Source: JAJRTA01 sp965603125 (lineage in GTDB: Bacteria; Zixibacteria; MSB-5A5; GN15; FEB-12). From it: a DNA stretch of 64,000 nucleotides. Where the stretch lies: assembly GCA_965603125.1 (NCBI GenBank), contig CBFDBU010000007.1, forward strand, positions 62,001-126,000, given 5' to 3'. Below, in pieces: positions 8,954 through 16,787 of this stretch (position 1 is the first letter of the stretch; each line of letters opens with the position of its first letter). Both the position numbers and the translations under genes were made by a program. A model generated the notes under the pieces. It saw only the letters and a list, made by a program, of their open reading frames with translations, was not told the origin of the DNA and searched no databases.

Positions 8954-9757
8954 ATGAAAAGAAAGCGCCTTTCCATAATAGACTCTTTCGACCACGAAGC
9001 GCCGTTTGCCACTGAGTTCCGCCGGCTTCTCCACAAGGTGGTAAATGCTCAGTCAGAATCGGAGTTAAAGAGCCTGTTAATCAGTTCGGCGTTGCTCTCT
9101 GAGGGCAAGTCGACTGTCTGCTCGCTGCTGGGAATCACCGCCGCTCTTCACAAGGGCCTCAGAACGCTGGTGATGGATTGCGACATCCGGCGGCCGTGCA
9201 TTCACAAATTGTTTCGATTGGAGCGCGGACACGGGATGGCCGAGATACTCGCAGAGGGTTTCAGCCCCCGCGACGCCATACGCAAGACCGGCGTCGACAA
9301 GCTGGACGTTATTACCTGTGGCAGTGACTATACCTCGCCCACCGAGCTCTTCGATGCCGAAGCGATAGGAACTCTCATCGAGGAAATGAAGTTTCACTAC
9401 GATCTGGTGTTGGTTGATGCCGCGCCGGCCCTGCCGGTGTCCGATCCGATGCTTCTGGCTCCCAAAGTGGACGGCATCCTGCTGGTGGTGAAGGCCGGCG
9501 CTACCCAGAGGGAAATCGTCCAGCGTGCGGTCGAGATTCTTGATGGCGGCCGCAAGACGATCGTGGGCGTGGTCCTCAACAACATGAACCACATCCTGCC
9601 GTATCACTATGACTACCGGTACTACGGCTATCAGTACGATCGCAAGTCGAGCCGCCCCGGGAAAGACGTTCGCTTGCGTGACGCGCGCAGACAGAAGAAG
9701 GACTCCCGCACCAGCACCGGCGAAGCGCCGAAGAAAATCGACCTGTCACATTCCTGA
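8954..9757 (+). CDS. BY-kinase-like (CpsD/CapB) ATPase
   Basis: A bacterial tyrosine-kinase-type ParA/MinD-fold ATPase that would act with the Wzz-like protein. The P-loop ALLSEGKST (46-54) keeps GKST but lacks the usual Pro-Gly, the Walker A' motif is LVMDCD (72-77) and Walker B is LVLVD (151-155). A tyrosine cluster (YHYDYRYYGYQY, near 216-227) stands where BY-kinases are autophosphorylated, followed by a basic tail. It lacks a membrane segment, as in split Gram-positive CapA/CapB systems. The ATG at 8954 is preferred over the adjacent TTG at 8951. It lies 4 bp after the TPR gene and 15 bp before the deacetylase gene. Confidence 0.88.
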   Translation: MKRKRLSIIDSFDHEAPFATEFRRLLHKVVNAQSESELKSLLISSALLSEGKSTVCSLLGITAALHKGLRTLVMDCDIRRPCIHKLFRLERGHGMAEILAEGFSPRDAIRKTGVDKLDVITCGSDYTSPTELFDAEAIGTLIEEMKFHYDLVLVDAAPALPVSDPMLLAPKVDGILLVVKAGATQREIVQRAVEILDGGRKTIVGVVLNNMNHILPYHYDYRYYGYQYDRKSSRPGKDVRLRDARRQKKDSRTSTGEAPKKIDLSHS

Positions 9758-9772
9758 CGTTGGTTAGTTCTG

Positions 9773-10639
9773 ATGACCGACAGCCCCAATCTGCTGACCG
9801 TCGATTTAGAGGAGTGGTTCGTTGTGGAAGCTCTGGCGCAGCGTTGCGCGGTGGAGGACTGGGACCACCTGCCGTCCACACTGGTCCACAACACACGGCG
9901 TCTGTTGGAGCTCTTCCGCAGGAAAAACGTGCACGCCACGTGGTTTGTTCTGGGCTGGTGCGCCCGGCGGCATCCGGAACTCCTCCAGGAGGTGTTTGAC
10001 GCCGGGCACGAGATCGCCTGTCACAGCTTTTTCCACCGTCGCGTCGACCTGATGACGCCGGATGAGTTCCGGGATGACACTCTCCGGGCGGTCGATGCCA
10101 TCATCAGGGTCACAGCCGCCAGGCCGACGGGGTATCGAGCGCCGAGCTGGTCAATCAATTCAAACATACCGTGGGCTTTTGATATCCTCGCTGAACTCGG
10201 CTTCGAGTATGACAGCTCCATCTTTCCCATCAAGCATGACATTTACGGCATGCCCGACGGTCCCCGTCACATGTTCCGCATGAAGCTTGACGGCGGCCGC
10301 TACCTCTATGAGATACCGGCCTCGACCTATCGACTCTTCGGGAAGAACTTCCCTGTCGCCGGGGGCGGGTACCTCAGGCATTGTCCATACTGGTACTCGC
10401 GCCGGGTAATCCGCAAGCTGAACGAAGAGGACCATCCTGCGGTAGTGTACGTTCATCCCTGGGAAATCGATCCCGATCCGCCGCGGATTGAGGGTCTTGG
10501 TCCCCTCCAGAGACTGCGCAGTTACGGCTCCACGAATATCCTGGTTATGAAACTCGACCGCCTCCTGAGCGATTTCAGTTTCACAACCATGTCACACTAC
10601 ATCAGGCGCTGTCGTCAGCGGAGAATCGGATTCCGGTAG
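9773..10639 (+). CDS. Polysaccharide deacetylase, DUF3473 / PEP-CTERM-locus type
   Basis: A NodB-fold carbohydrate esterase expected to remove acetyl groups from the exported polymer or its precursors. The metal-binding Asp is in LTVDLEEWF (D11), and the two His in HSFFHRR (H84, H88). The motif TGYRAPSWS and a C-terminal DUF3473 part (VAGGGYLRHCPYWYS...VVYVHPWEID) match the subfamily found in XrtA/PEP-CTERM exopolysaccharide loci. There is no signal peptide, so it may act in the cytoplasm. It is the last gene of the operon; no glycosyltransferase or exosortase follows. Confidence 0.9.
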   Translation: MTDSPNLLTVDLEEWFVVEALAQRCAVEDWDHLPSTLVHNTRRLLELFRRKNVHATWFVLGWCARRHPELLQEVFDAGHEIACHSFFHRRVDLMTPDEFRDDTLRAVDAIIRVTAARPTGYRAPSWSINSNIPWAFDILAELGFEYDSSIFPIKHDIYGMPDGPRHMFRMKLDGGRYLYEIPASTYRLFGKNFPVAGGGYLRHCPYWYSRRVIRKLNEEDHPAVVYVHPWEIDPDPPRIEGLGPLQRLRSYGSTNILVMKLDRLLSDFSFTTMSHYIRRCRQRRIGFR

Positions 10640-10860
10640 AAGCTGAGGTCGATTTCAGGGATATCTGATCCGCAGTCGCCACACAATTTATTCAATTGCC
10701 CCTCCCCCTTCGAGCCGTTAGTGCCTTCTCAGTGAGCGACAGGCGGTGCGCGCGTTCGGACTGGGCCGGGCAAGTTTTTGCATTTATTCCTTGACTATGG
10801 CCGTATAAGAATAAAACTTGTTGGTATAGAGTGACTTGTAGGGAAAGGAGGATCAGATCC

Positions 10861-11565
10861 ATGAGAAGGGCACTTTTGGTGCTATTGGCGCTAACCTTCT
10901 GCATCCCAGTCGGTTATGCGAAAAGGAGGGGAGACAAAGCCGGCAAGGTGACTGATAATGTGTACACCGATAAGCAATATGGCTTCAGCCTTGCACTAAA
11001 CAAGGAGTGGAAATACAGTATCAGGAAAAACAAGGATAACTATCGCATCGTCCTTACGCAGAAGAACTATGAAATCCCCCCGGACTACATGGATGCTCCC
11101 GATTATACGCAGGTACCCAAGCTGGTTGTCTGGGTCGACACCACATCTTACAGCGCCTCCGCTTTCATCGATTCCCTGATCAGTGAGAATTTCAAGTCTG
11201 ACCAGAAAAAGGATGTCTTCCGGGAGTTCGATATCCTTAACGCCGCCTCCGCGGCTTCGGGGACTTATCGCGAGAATCTGGTTCCCAAGGGAAAGAAGAC
11301 ATTCTCCCTCGCGGACGAGAAAGCCATCCGATGGACCGGGTCAGTCGCCTATATGAAGGAAGTTGCTCTTTCGGCCTCATCGGACTCGGGCAAGCGTGTC
11401 CGCGGGGCGTTTGGCGGAACCATCGTGGGTGTCAAGCACGGCAAGTTGATTGTCCTGTTTCATATGATATGCGAGTGGGTATATCACCCTCAGATCGAAG
11501 TTGATGTCATGGAGATGATCAACAGCATGACGTGGGTGGAGCCTGCGGAATCGAAAACGGAGTGA
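10861..11565 (+). CDS. Secreted protein of unknown function
   Basis: A 234-residue protein with a clear type I signal peptide (MRRALLVLLALTFCIPVGYA). AAAGGAGGATC lies about 9 nt before the ATG and fixes this start over an upstream GTG. The mature part is beta-rich (VYTDKQYGFSLALNKEWKYSI at the start, like PsbP/photosystem-type or 'GFSLPGTW' periplasmic domains), with no catalytic motif that I recognise. It stands alone between the exopolysaccharide operon and the LapA-like gene. Confidence 0.75.
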   Translation: MRRALLVLLALTFCIPVGYAKRRGDKAGKVTDNVYTDKQYGFSLALNKEWKYSIRKNKDNYRIVLTQKNYEIPPDYMDAPDYTQVPKLVVWVDTTSYSASAFIDSLISENFKSDQKKDVFREFDILNAASAASGTYRENLVPKGKKTFSLADEKAIRWTGSVAYMKEVALSASSDSGKRVRGAFGGTIVGVKHGKLIVLFHMICEWVYHPQIEVDVMEMINSMTWVEPAESKTE

Positions 11566-11671
11566 CCGGTGATTGACGGGTCGGTATTTCCGGTCTATCC
11601 TATTGACCTGACGGACGTCCGGAGCCAATATTGCTGATTGCCGATAACCAAGTGAGAGTCGTGGAGGTTCC

Positions 11672-12037
11672 ATGTGGGCGATGAGGTCTTTACTTACTAT
11701 CGTGCTCGTTCTGTGCGTGGTAGCCTTTGCCTACTACAACTCCGACATGGATCAGAGAGTAAGTGTCAACTTGATCTGGGCCAGGTATGTTGACGTACCG
11801 TTGATCACGGTGGTGTTCTGGTCTTTTGTGGCCGGCGTTCTGGTTTCGCTGTTTGTGTTCATAACCGTGTTTGTTCGACAGTCGGTGCAGATCAGGGCGA
11901 CCCGTAAGCGGCTTCAGGCGTTGGAGAGCGAAGTGACGGTCTTGCGTAACCGTCCCATCGAAGAATCGGCCGATCTACTCAAAAACCCCGAGAGCAGACC
12001 GGGCGGTCGGCCGTCCACCTTTTCACAGCGTGACTGA
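11672..12037 (+). CDS. LapA-like (DUF1049) inner-membrane protein
   Basis: A 121-residue membrane protein with two hydrophobic helices, residues 5-23 and about 43-68, joined by a short loop with NLIWARYVDVPLI, then a coiled coil (RATRKRLQALESEVTVLRNR). This is the layout of LapA/YciS. In Enterobacteria LapA acts with LapB in regulating lipopolysaccharide synthesis through LpxC turnover. The next gene is a LapB-like TPR protein, which supports the assignment. GGAGG is present at a good distance from the ATG. Confidence 0.82.
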   Translation: MWAMRSLLTIVLVLCVVAFAYYNSDMDQRVSVNLIWARYVDVPLITVVFWSFVAGVLVSLFVFITVFVRQSVQIRATRKRLQALESEVTVLRNRPIEESADLLKNPESRPGGRPSTFSQRD

Positions 12038-12055
12038 ACCTATAGATTGTTGAGT

Positions 12056-13156
12056 ATGAGCGAATACATTGTCATTTTCTTTGTATTGCTTGCCGGTTCG
12101 GTGGCCTTCTATCTTGTTTACGAGCGGTACTTCTACAAATCAGGGAAGCCTGATTCCTCGCTCTACGTTCAGGCCCTGCAGGAGCTTCTGGACGGCAAGG
12201 CCGAGCAGGCCTTTGGTAATCTGCGTCAGGTGGTCGCCGACGATTCCTCCAACATCGACGCCTACCTGCGACTGGGACAAATCCTCCGCGATCACGGAAA
12301 GCCGGACCAGGCCCTTCAGGTGCACAAGGACCTCACGCTGCGAAGCGCACTTACCAGGGAGCAGAAGGCGGCCGTTCTCCGCCAACTGGTCGCTGACTAC
12401 ATGGGCCTGGAGGAGTCCGACACCGCCCGGGCGGCTCTCCGGGAGTTGATCTCGCTGGAGCCACAGAGTCGGTGGGCCCATGCCAGGATGCTTGAGGTGC
12501 AAAAGACCGCCAGGAACTGGGAGGAGGCCTACGATACGGCGGCGCGTATTCTCAAGATGGAAGCAGGCAAGTCCAAGAAGCCGCTGGCCGCATTCAAGTA
12601 CAACATGGGGCGGGAACTCCACAAGAAGCGTGAATACCGCAAGGCCCGTGTTCTGTTCAAGGAAGCCCTGGGGCTCGATCCGGGATTCGTGTCGGCGTAT
12701 CTTTCCATCGGCGATTCCTACTATGAAGAAGGTCGCCATGAAGATGCCCTCAACTTCTGGAACAAGCTTATCGCGGCCGCTCCGGAAGAGGGTTACCGAG
12801 CCATCGAACGGCTCAAGAGAACGCTCTTCGACCTGGGGCGCTTTGGCGACATAGTCGAAATCTGTGAAAGCATCCTCAAGCACAAGCCCAGGGATCTCGT
12901 GGCCCGTTTGACGCTGGCGGAGTTTCACGAGAAGAAGGGCGATCTCGATCTGGCTGCAGAACTGCTGCTGCAGGTTGTCGAGGACGAACCGGACAACCTG
13001 GAAGCCGTACTCCATCTGATACGCATCTACCTGGAAAAGGGGGACAATCGCAGGGTGGACGAACTGCTGCGGGATCTGGAACGCCGGAGGGAGAAACGGC
13101 ACAGCCTCACCGCCGGCGATGAGGCGGTCGATACTGCGGTTACCGAAATGGGTTGA
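12056..13156 (+). CDS. LapB-like TPR protein lacking the rubredoxin-type end
   Basis: This protein has an N-terminal membrane anchor (residues 3-22) followed by about eight or nine TPR-like repeats. The sequence after the anchor (YERYFYKSGKPDSSLYVQALQELLDGK) resembles LapB/YciM, and the LapA-like gene lies just upstream. Canonical LapB ends in a rubredoxin-like domain with two CxxC motifs. None is present here, and the chain ends in a charged tail. It may therefore be a scaffold for outer-membrane glycolipid or envelope assembly with a different regulatory link. I chose the ATG at 12056 over the in-frame TTG at 12047. Confidence 0.78.
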   Translation: MSEYIVIFFVLLAGSVAFYLVYERYFYKSGKPDSSLYVQALQELLDGKAEQAFGNLRQVVADDSSNIDAYLRLGQILRDHGKPDQALQVHKDLTLRSALTREQKAAVLRQLVADYMGLEESDTARAALRELISLEPQSRWAHARMLEVQKTARNWEEAYDTAARILKMEAGKSKKPLAAFKYNMGRELHKKREYRKARVLFKEALGLDPGFVSAYLSIGDSYYEEGRHEDALNFWNKLIAAAPEEGYRAIERLKRTLFDLGRFGDIVEICESILKHKPRDLVARLTLAEFHEKKGDLDLAAELLLQVVEDEPDNLEAVLHLIRIYLEKGDNRRVDELLRDLERRREKRHSLTAGDEAVDTAVTEMG

Positions 13157-13182
13157 AGCGACCCGCTGTTTGAGATTCTCAC

Positions 13183-14181
13183 ATGAAGATGTTTCTGCAT
13201 CTGGCCGCCTGTCTCGTTCTCGCCGCCGGCGCTGACGCCGCCGGCTCAGATATCTACGAGTTGATAATCAACGGTGACCTCGGGGCCGCTGCTGATTCGC
13301 TCTCCCTCACCTCGACGGCGACCCTGCGTGACGGTAACATGCTCTACTACGCCGGCATGGTGGAGACCGGCGCCGAGAAGTCGGTGCAACTCATGGAGGC
13401 TGCTTTGAACGCGTCGGTGGCGGCCGTACACCGGGAGGACATATACCGTCGGTTGGCGCAGTATTACTTCCTGCAGATGGATTATGACAGGCTGGGTCGG
13501 ATCGTGGCGGACTACCTGGTCCGCTGGGAGAGGGGTAAATACCGTCGGGAAATGCAGCGCTTTTCCATTGTCGTCGATGAGAAAAACAACGCCTTTGAAT
13601 CGGCTCTCAAGCAGGCCGACCGGTACTTCCTCCTGTACGGCGAGGGCGACGCGGCGCAGTGGGGCAAGGTTGACAGGTCGCGGGTGATGCTCGGTTACGG
13701 TAAGAACATCGGGGCCGACAACGTCCTGCGCAAGCTCGCGCGCGAAAAGGATGGTCCGGGCGTGCCGCAGGCGCTGTACCTGTTGACCCTTGATGCCATC
13801 AAACGCCGCCGCACCGACGACGCCGTGTTCTACTATAACATTCTCCGGGAGGGTTACCCCTCGGCGGTCGGTCTCGATGCCCTGATCGAGCGCATGAAGG
13901 ACCTCTCTATGTCCGGCACTCAGGAAAATGCCGCCGAGAAGCTGACGGGCACGTTTTACTCCGTGCAGGTGGGAGTGTTCAGCGTCGAGGCCAATTCCAG
14001 CAGGCGCGCTGAACTCTTCGGCAAGTACGGTGAGAAAGTGGACGTCAAATCAAAGAAAATATCACAGGCAAAGTACCACGTGGTCTATGTCGGCCGCTTT
14101 TCCGACTATGAAGCGGCTGCCCGGTTCAAGAGAAAACTGGAGGACGAGCACGGTGAGGTCTTCCAGGTCGTTGCCCGATGA
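13183..14181 (+). CDS. Secreted SPOR-domain protein
   Basis: It has a signal peptide (LAACLVLAAGADA, cleavage about residue 20), then a helical TPR/Sel1-like middle region, and a SPOR domain in the last 75 residues (TFYSVQVGVFSVEANSSRRAE...VVYVGRFSDYEAAARFKRKL). SPOR domains bind peptidoglycan stripped of peptide side chains, often at the division site. It overlaps the start of mutS by 4 bp (ATGA), so the two are co-translated. The pairing of a cell-wall protein with mismatch repair is an operon association and gives no evidence of a shared pathway. Confidence 0.82.
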   Translation: MKMFLHLAACLVLAAGADAAGSDIYELIINGDLGAAADSLSLTSTATLRDGNMLYYAGMVETGAEKSVQLMEAALNASVAAVHREDIYRRLAQYYFLQMDYDRLGRIVADYLVRWERGKYRREMQRFSIVVDEKNNAFESALKQADRYFLLYGEGDAAQWGKVDRSRVMLGYGKNIGADNVLRKLAREKDGPGVPQALYLLTLDAIKRRRTDDAVFYYNILREGYPSAVGLDALIERMKDLSMSGTQENAAEKLTGTFYSVQVGVFSVEANSSRRAELFGKYGEKVDVKSKKISQAKYHVVYVGRFSDYEAAARFKRKLEDEHGEVFQVVAR

Positions 14182-16787
14182 GTCCGCAGGCAAGCAAAGC
14201 TTCATCCGATACTCCGCTGATGCGTCAGTACAACGCCATCAAGGAGAAGCATCCTGACAAGCTGCTTTTCTTCCGGATGGGGGATTTCTACGAGCTGTTC
14301 GGCGACGACGCCGTCAAGGCCGCCCCTATTCTCGGCATCGCTCTGACATCGCGGTCGCATAGTGACGGCGAGAGGATTCCCCTGGCCGGGGTGCCGTACC
14401 ATTCGGCCGAGAAGTACCTCGCCAGGCTTCTGGCTGACGGTCAGAAGGTGGTCATTGTCGAGCAGGTGGAAGATCCCAAAACGGCCAAGGGTATTGTCAA
14501 GCGGGAGATCGTGGAGATTCTAACTCCCGGGACGGCCACGATCGACAGCGGTGACGGCCTCGACGCTCCTCTGTACCTGGCGGCAATTTACGACGGGGCC
14601 GGCAGGAAATCCGGCCTGGCGGTGCTGGACCTGTCAACAGGCTCTTTTGTGGTTGACGAAGGAGCAGCGGGCGAGATTGGGGAGCGGTTAAGGGTTATAG
14701 AGCCGTCCGAGATTCTATATCCATCAGACCAGGATGAGTCGGCGCTGAAAGACAGGCTCGATCTGGCCAACGGGGGGCCGCAATTGACAGCGTTCGGAGG
14801 CTGGAACTTCGACGCCGCAACCGCCGAACGGGAGCTCAATCAGCATTTCGGGACCTCCACGCTGGAGGGTTTCGGCGTCTGTGGGAGCAGGCTGGGGATA
14901 ACCGCCGCCGGGGCCATTTTCCGGTACCTGCGGGAAAACCACCGCCACCGTTTGTCCCACATAAACAAGCTGACTCGATTCGATAGTGACGAAGTCATGT
15001 TACTGGATCACAGCACCGTTCGTAATCTGGAATTGACGGCCGGTATCGCCTCCGGTGGGCAGGAGAATTCGCTGTTCTCGGTAATAGACTGCACCCGGAC
15101 GGCTGCCGGCGCTCGCCGTCTCAGAAGCAATCTCGTGCGACCGTTCAAAACAAAGGCCAGGATCGAAAAACGGCTCTCGAGCGTGGCCGAACTCACCCGG
15201 AATCGCGATCTGGCGGCCGCCCTGCGTGAGCGAATGAAGAACCTCCCCGACCTGGAGAAGCTGGCCGGACGGCTGGGTATCGGTAAACTCAATCCTCGGC
15301 AGATGGCCGCCGTCAAGGAGGCGCTGATAGCAGCGGCGCACGTGGCGACCCTGCTCCGGGATGCCCACAGCCCGCATCTCTCCGGGATCGGCCAGGCGAT
15401 TCCGGAATGCAGCCGGATTGTCTCGAAGCTCGAGGAATCTCTCACCGAAGAGCCACCGCTGACCGCGAGCAAGGGCGACGTTTTCAAACGCGGATTTTCA
15501 CGGGAACTCGACGATCTCAATGACTCCATCCGGGATGCCCGCCGGTATATCGGCTCGCTGCAGGAGAAGGAAAGGCAGCGCACCGGCGTCGGGTCTCTTA
15601 AGGTCGGTTTCAATAAGGTGTTCGGGTATTACATCGAGGTTACTAAGGCCAACACCGATGCGGTGCCTCAGGAATATATCCGCAAGCAGACCCTGGTTAA
15701 CGCCGAACGGTACATCACTCCGGAGTTGAAAGAGAAAGAGGAGTTGATCCTGACGGCGGAGGAAAAGATATTCAAGGTAGAGGAACAACTCTACCGGGAG
15801 TTGCTGGAATTCCTCGAGGGCTACATCGGTGACATAATCAGCACCGCCGACCTGCTTGCCGAAGTCGATTTGGTGTCATCACTCGCGGAACTGGCGGTGC
15901 GCAACGGATACTGCCGCCCAGAGCTTTTTGAGGACGGACGCCTGGTGATAGAGAACGGTCGCCACCCGGTGATAGAGGCGGTGCTGCCGTCCGGTTCCTT
16001 TGTGGCCAACGACGCCACACTCTCGGCCCGGGAGAGCCGTATTCATATTCTCACCGGGCCGAATATGTCGGGCAAGTCCACTTACCTGCGGCAGATCGGC
16101 CTGATCGTGATTCTGGCCCAGATCGGCTCCTTTGTGCCCGCCGATAAGGCCGAGATAGGGCTGGTCGATCGCGTCTTCACGCGGGTGGGCGCTCTGGACA
16201 ATCTGGCCCGCGGACAGTCGACATTCCTCGTGGAGATGGTGGAGACGGCCAACATCCTGCACAACGCCACCGACAAATCCCTCATCCTGCTCGACGAGGT
16301 CGGTCGCGGCACATCGACGTTTGACGGCCTCTCCGTTGCCTGGGCGGTCGTGGAATATATCAACGAGAAGATCGAGGCACGCACGATATTCGCCACCCAC
16401 TATCACGAGCTTACTTCCATGGCCGCCGTCTACGACAAAATTCGAAATTACCAGGTAGCGGTCAAGGAATGGCAGGGGAAGGTTGTTTTCCTGCACCAGA
16501 TCATTCCCGGCGGATGCGACGATTCCTACGGTATCGAGGTGGCCCGGCTGGCCGGTCTGCCGGGGAAGGCGCTGAGTCGTTCCCGCCAGATTCTCAGGCT
16601 TCTGGAGTCGGGCAAGTTCAACCAGAGCGAATTAGGCCGGGGAATCTACCAGGATCGCGTGCAGCCGACCTTGTTTGAGGCGCAGCCTTCAAAGGTGGAA
16701 GAGAAACTGGCCGCGGTGAACCCGGACGATACGTCGCCGATGGAGGCGCTTAATCTGCTTTGTGAGTTGAAGAAAGAGATAAAATGA
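14178..16787 (+). CDS. mutS: DNA mismatch repair protein MutS
   Basis: Full-length MutS (869 residues) that recognises mismatches and small loops and recruits MutL in an ATP-dependent way. The mismatch-wedging Phe-X-Glu is F37-Y38-E39 in GDFYELF. Connector, lever, clamp and core regions follow, and the ABC ATPase has Walker A GPNMSGKST near residue 630, signature STFLVEM, Walker B LILLDEVGRGTS and the His of FATHYHEL. Nothing is missing. It overlaps both the SPOR gene and mutL by 4 bp. Confidence 0.98.
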   Translation: MSPQASKASSDTPLMRQYNAIKEKHPDKLLFFRMGDFYELFGDDAVKAAPILGIALTSRSHSDGERIPLAGVPYHSAEKYLARLLADGQKVVIVEQVEDPKTAKGIVKREIVEILTPGTATIDSGDGLDAPLYLAAIYDGAGRKSGLAVLDLSTGSFVVDEGAAGEIGERLRVIEPSEILYPSDQDESALKDRLDLANGGPQLTAFGGWNFDAATAERELNQHFGTSTLEGFGVCGSRLGITAAGAIFRYLRENHRHRLSHINKLTRFDSDEVMLLDHSTVRNLELTAGIASGGQENSLFSVIDCTRTAAGARRLRSNLVRPFKTKARIEKRLSSVAELTRNRDLAAALRERMKNLPDLEKLAGRLGIGKLNPRQMAAVKEALIAAAHVATLLRDAHSPHLSGIGQAIPECSRIVSKLEESLTEEPPLTASKGDVFKRGFSRELDDLNDSIRDARRYIGSLQEKERQRTGVGSLKVGFNKVFGYYIEVTKANTDAVPQEYIRKQTLVNAERYITPELKEKEELILTAEEKIFKVEEQLYRELLEFLEGYIGDIISTADLLAEVDLVSSLAELAVRNGYCRPELFEDGRLVIENGRHPVIEAVLPSGSFVANDATLSARESRIHILTGPNMSGKSTYLRQIGLIVILAQIGSFVPADKAEIGLVDRVFTRVGALDNLARGQSTFLVEMVETANILHNATDKSLILLDEVGRGTSTFDGLSVAWAVVEYINEKIEARTIFATHYHELTSMAAVYDKIRNYQVAVKEWQGKVVFLHQIIPGGCDDSYGIEVARLAGLPGKALSRSRQILRLLESGKFNQSELGRGIYQDRVQPTLFEAQPSKVEEKLAAVNPDDTSPMEALNLLCELKKEIK

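Noticed and set aside
10791..10830. A promoter for the secreted protein at 10861, starting from TTGACT
   Set aside because: No acceptable -10 box stands 16-18 bp downstream; the TATAAG nearby is only 7 bp away.
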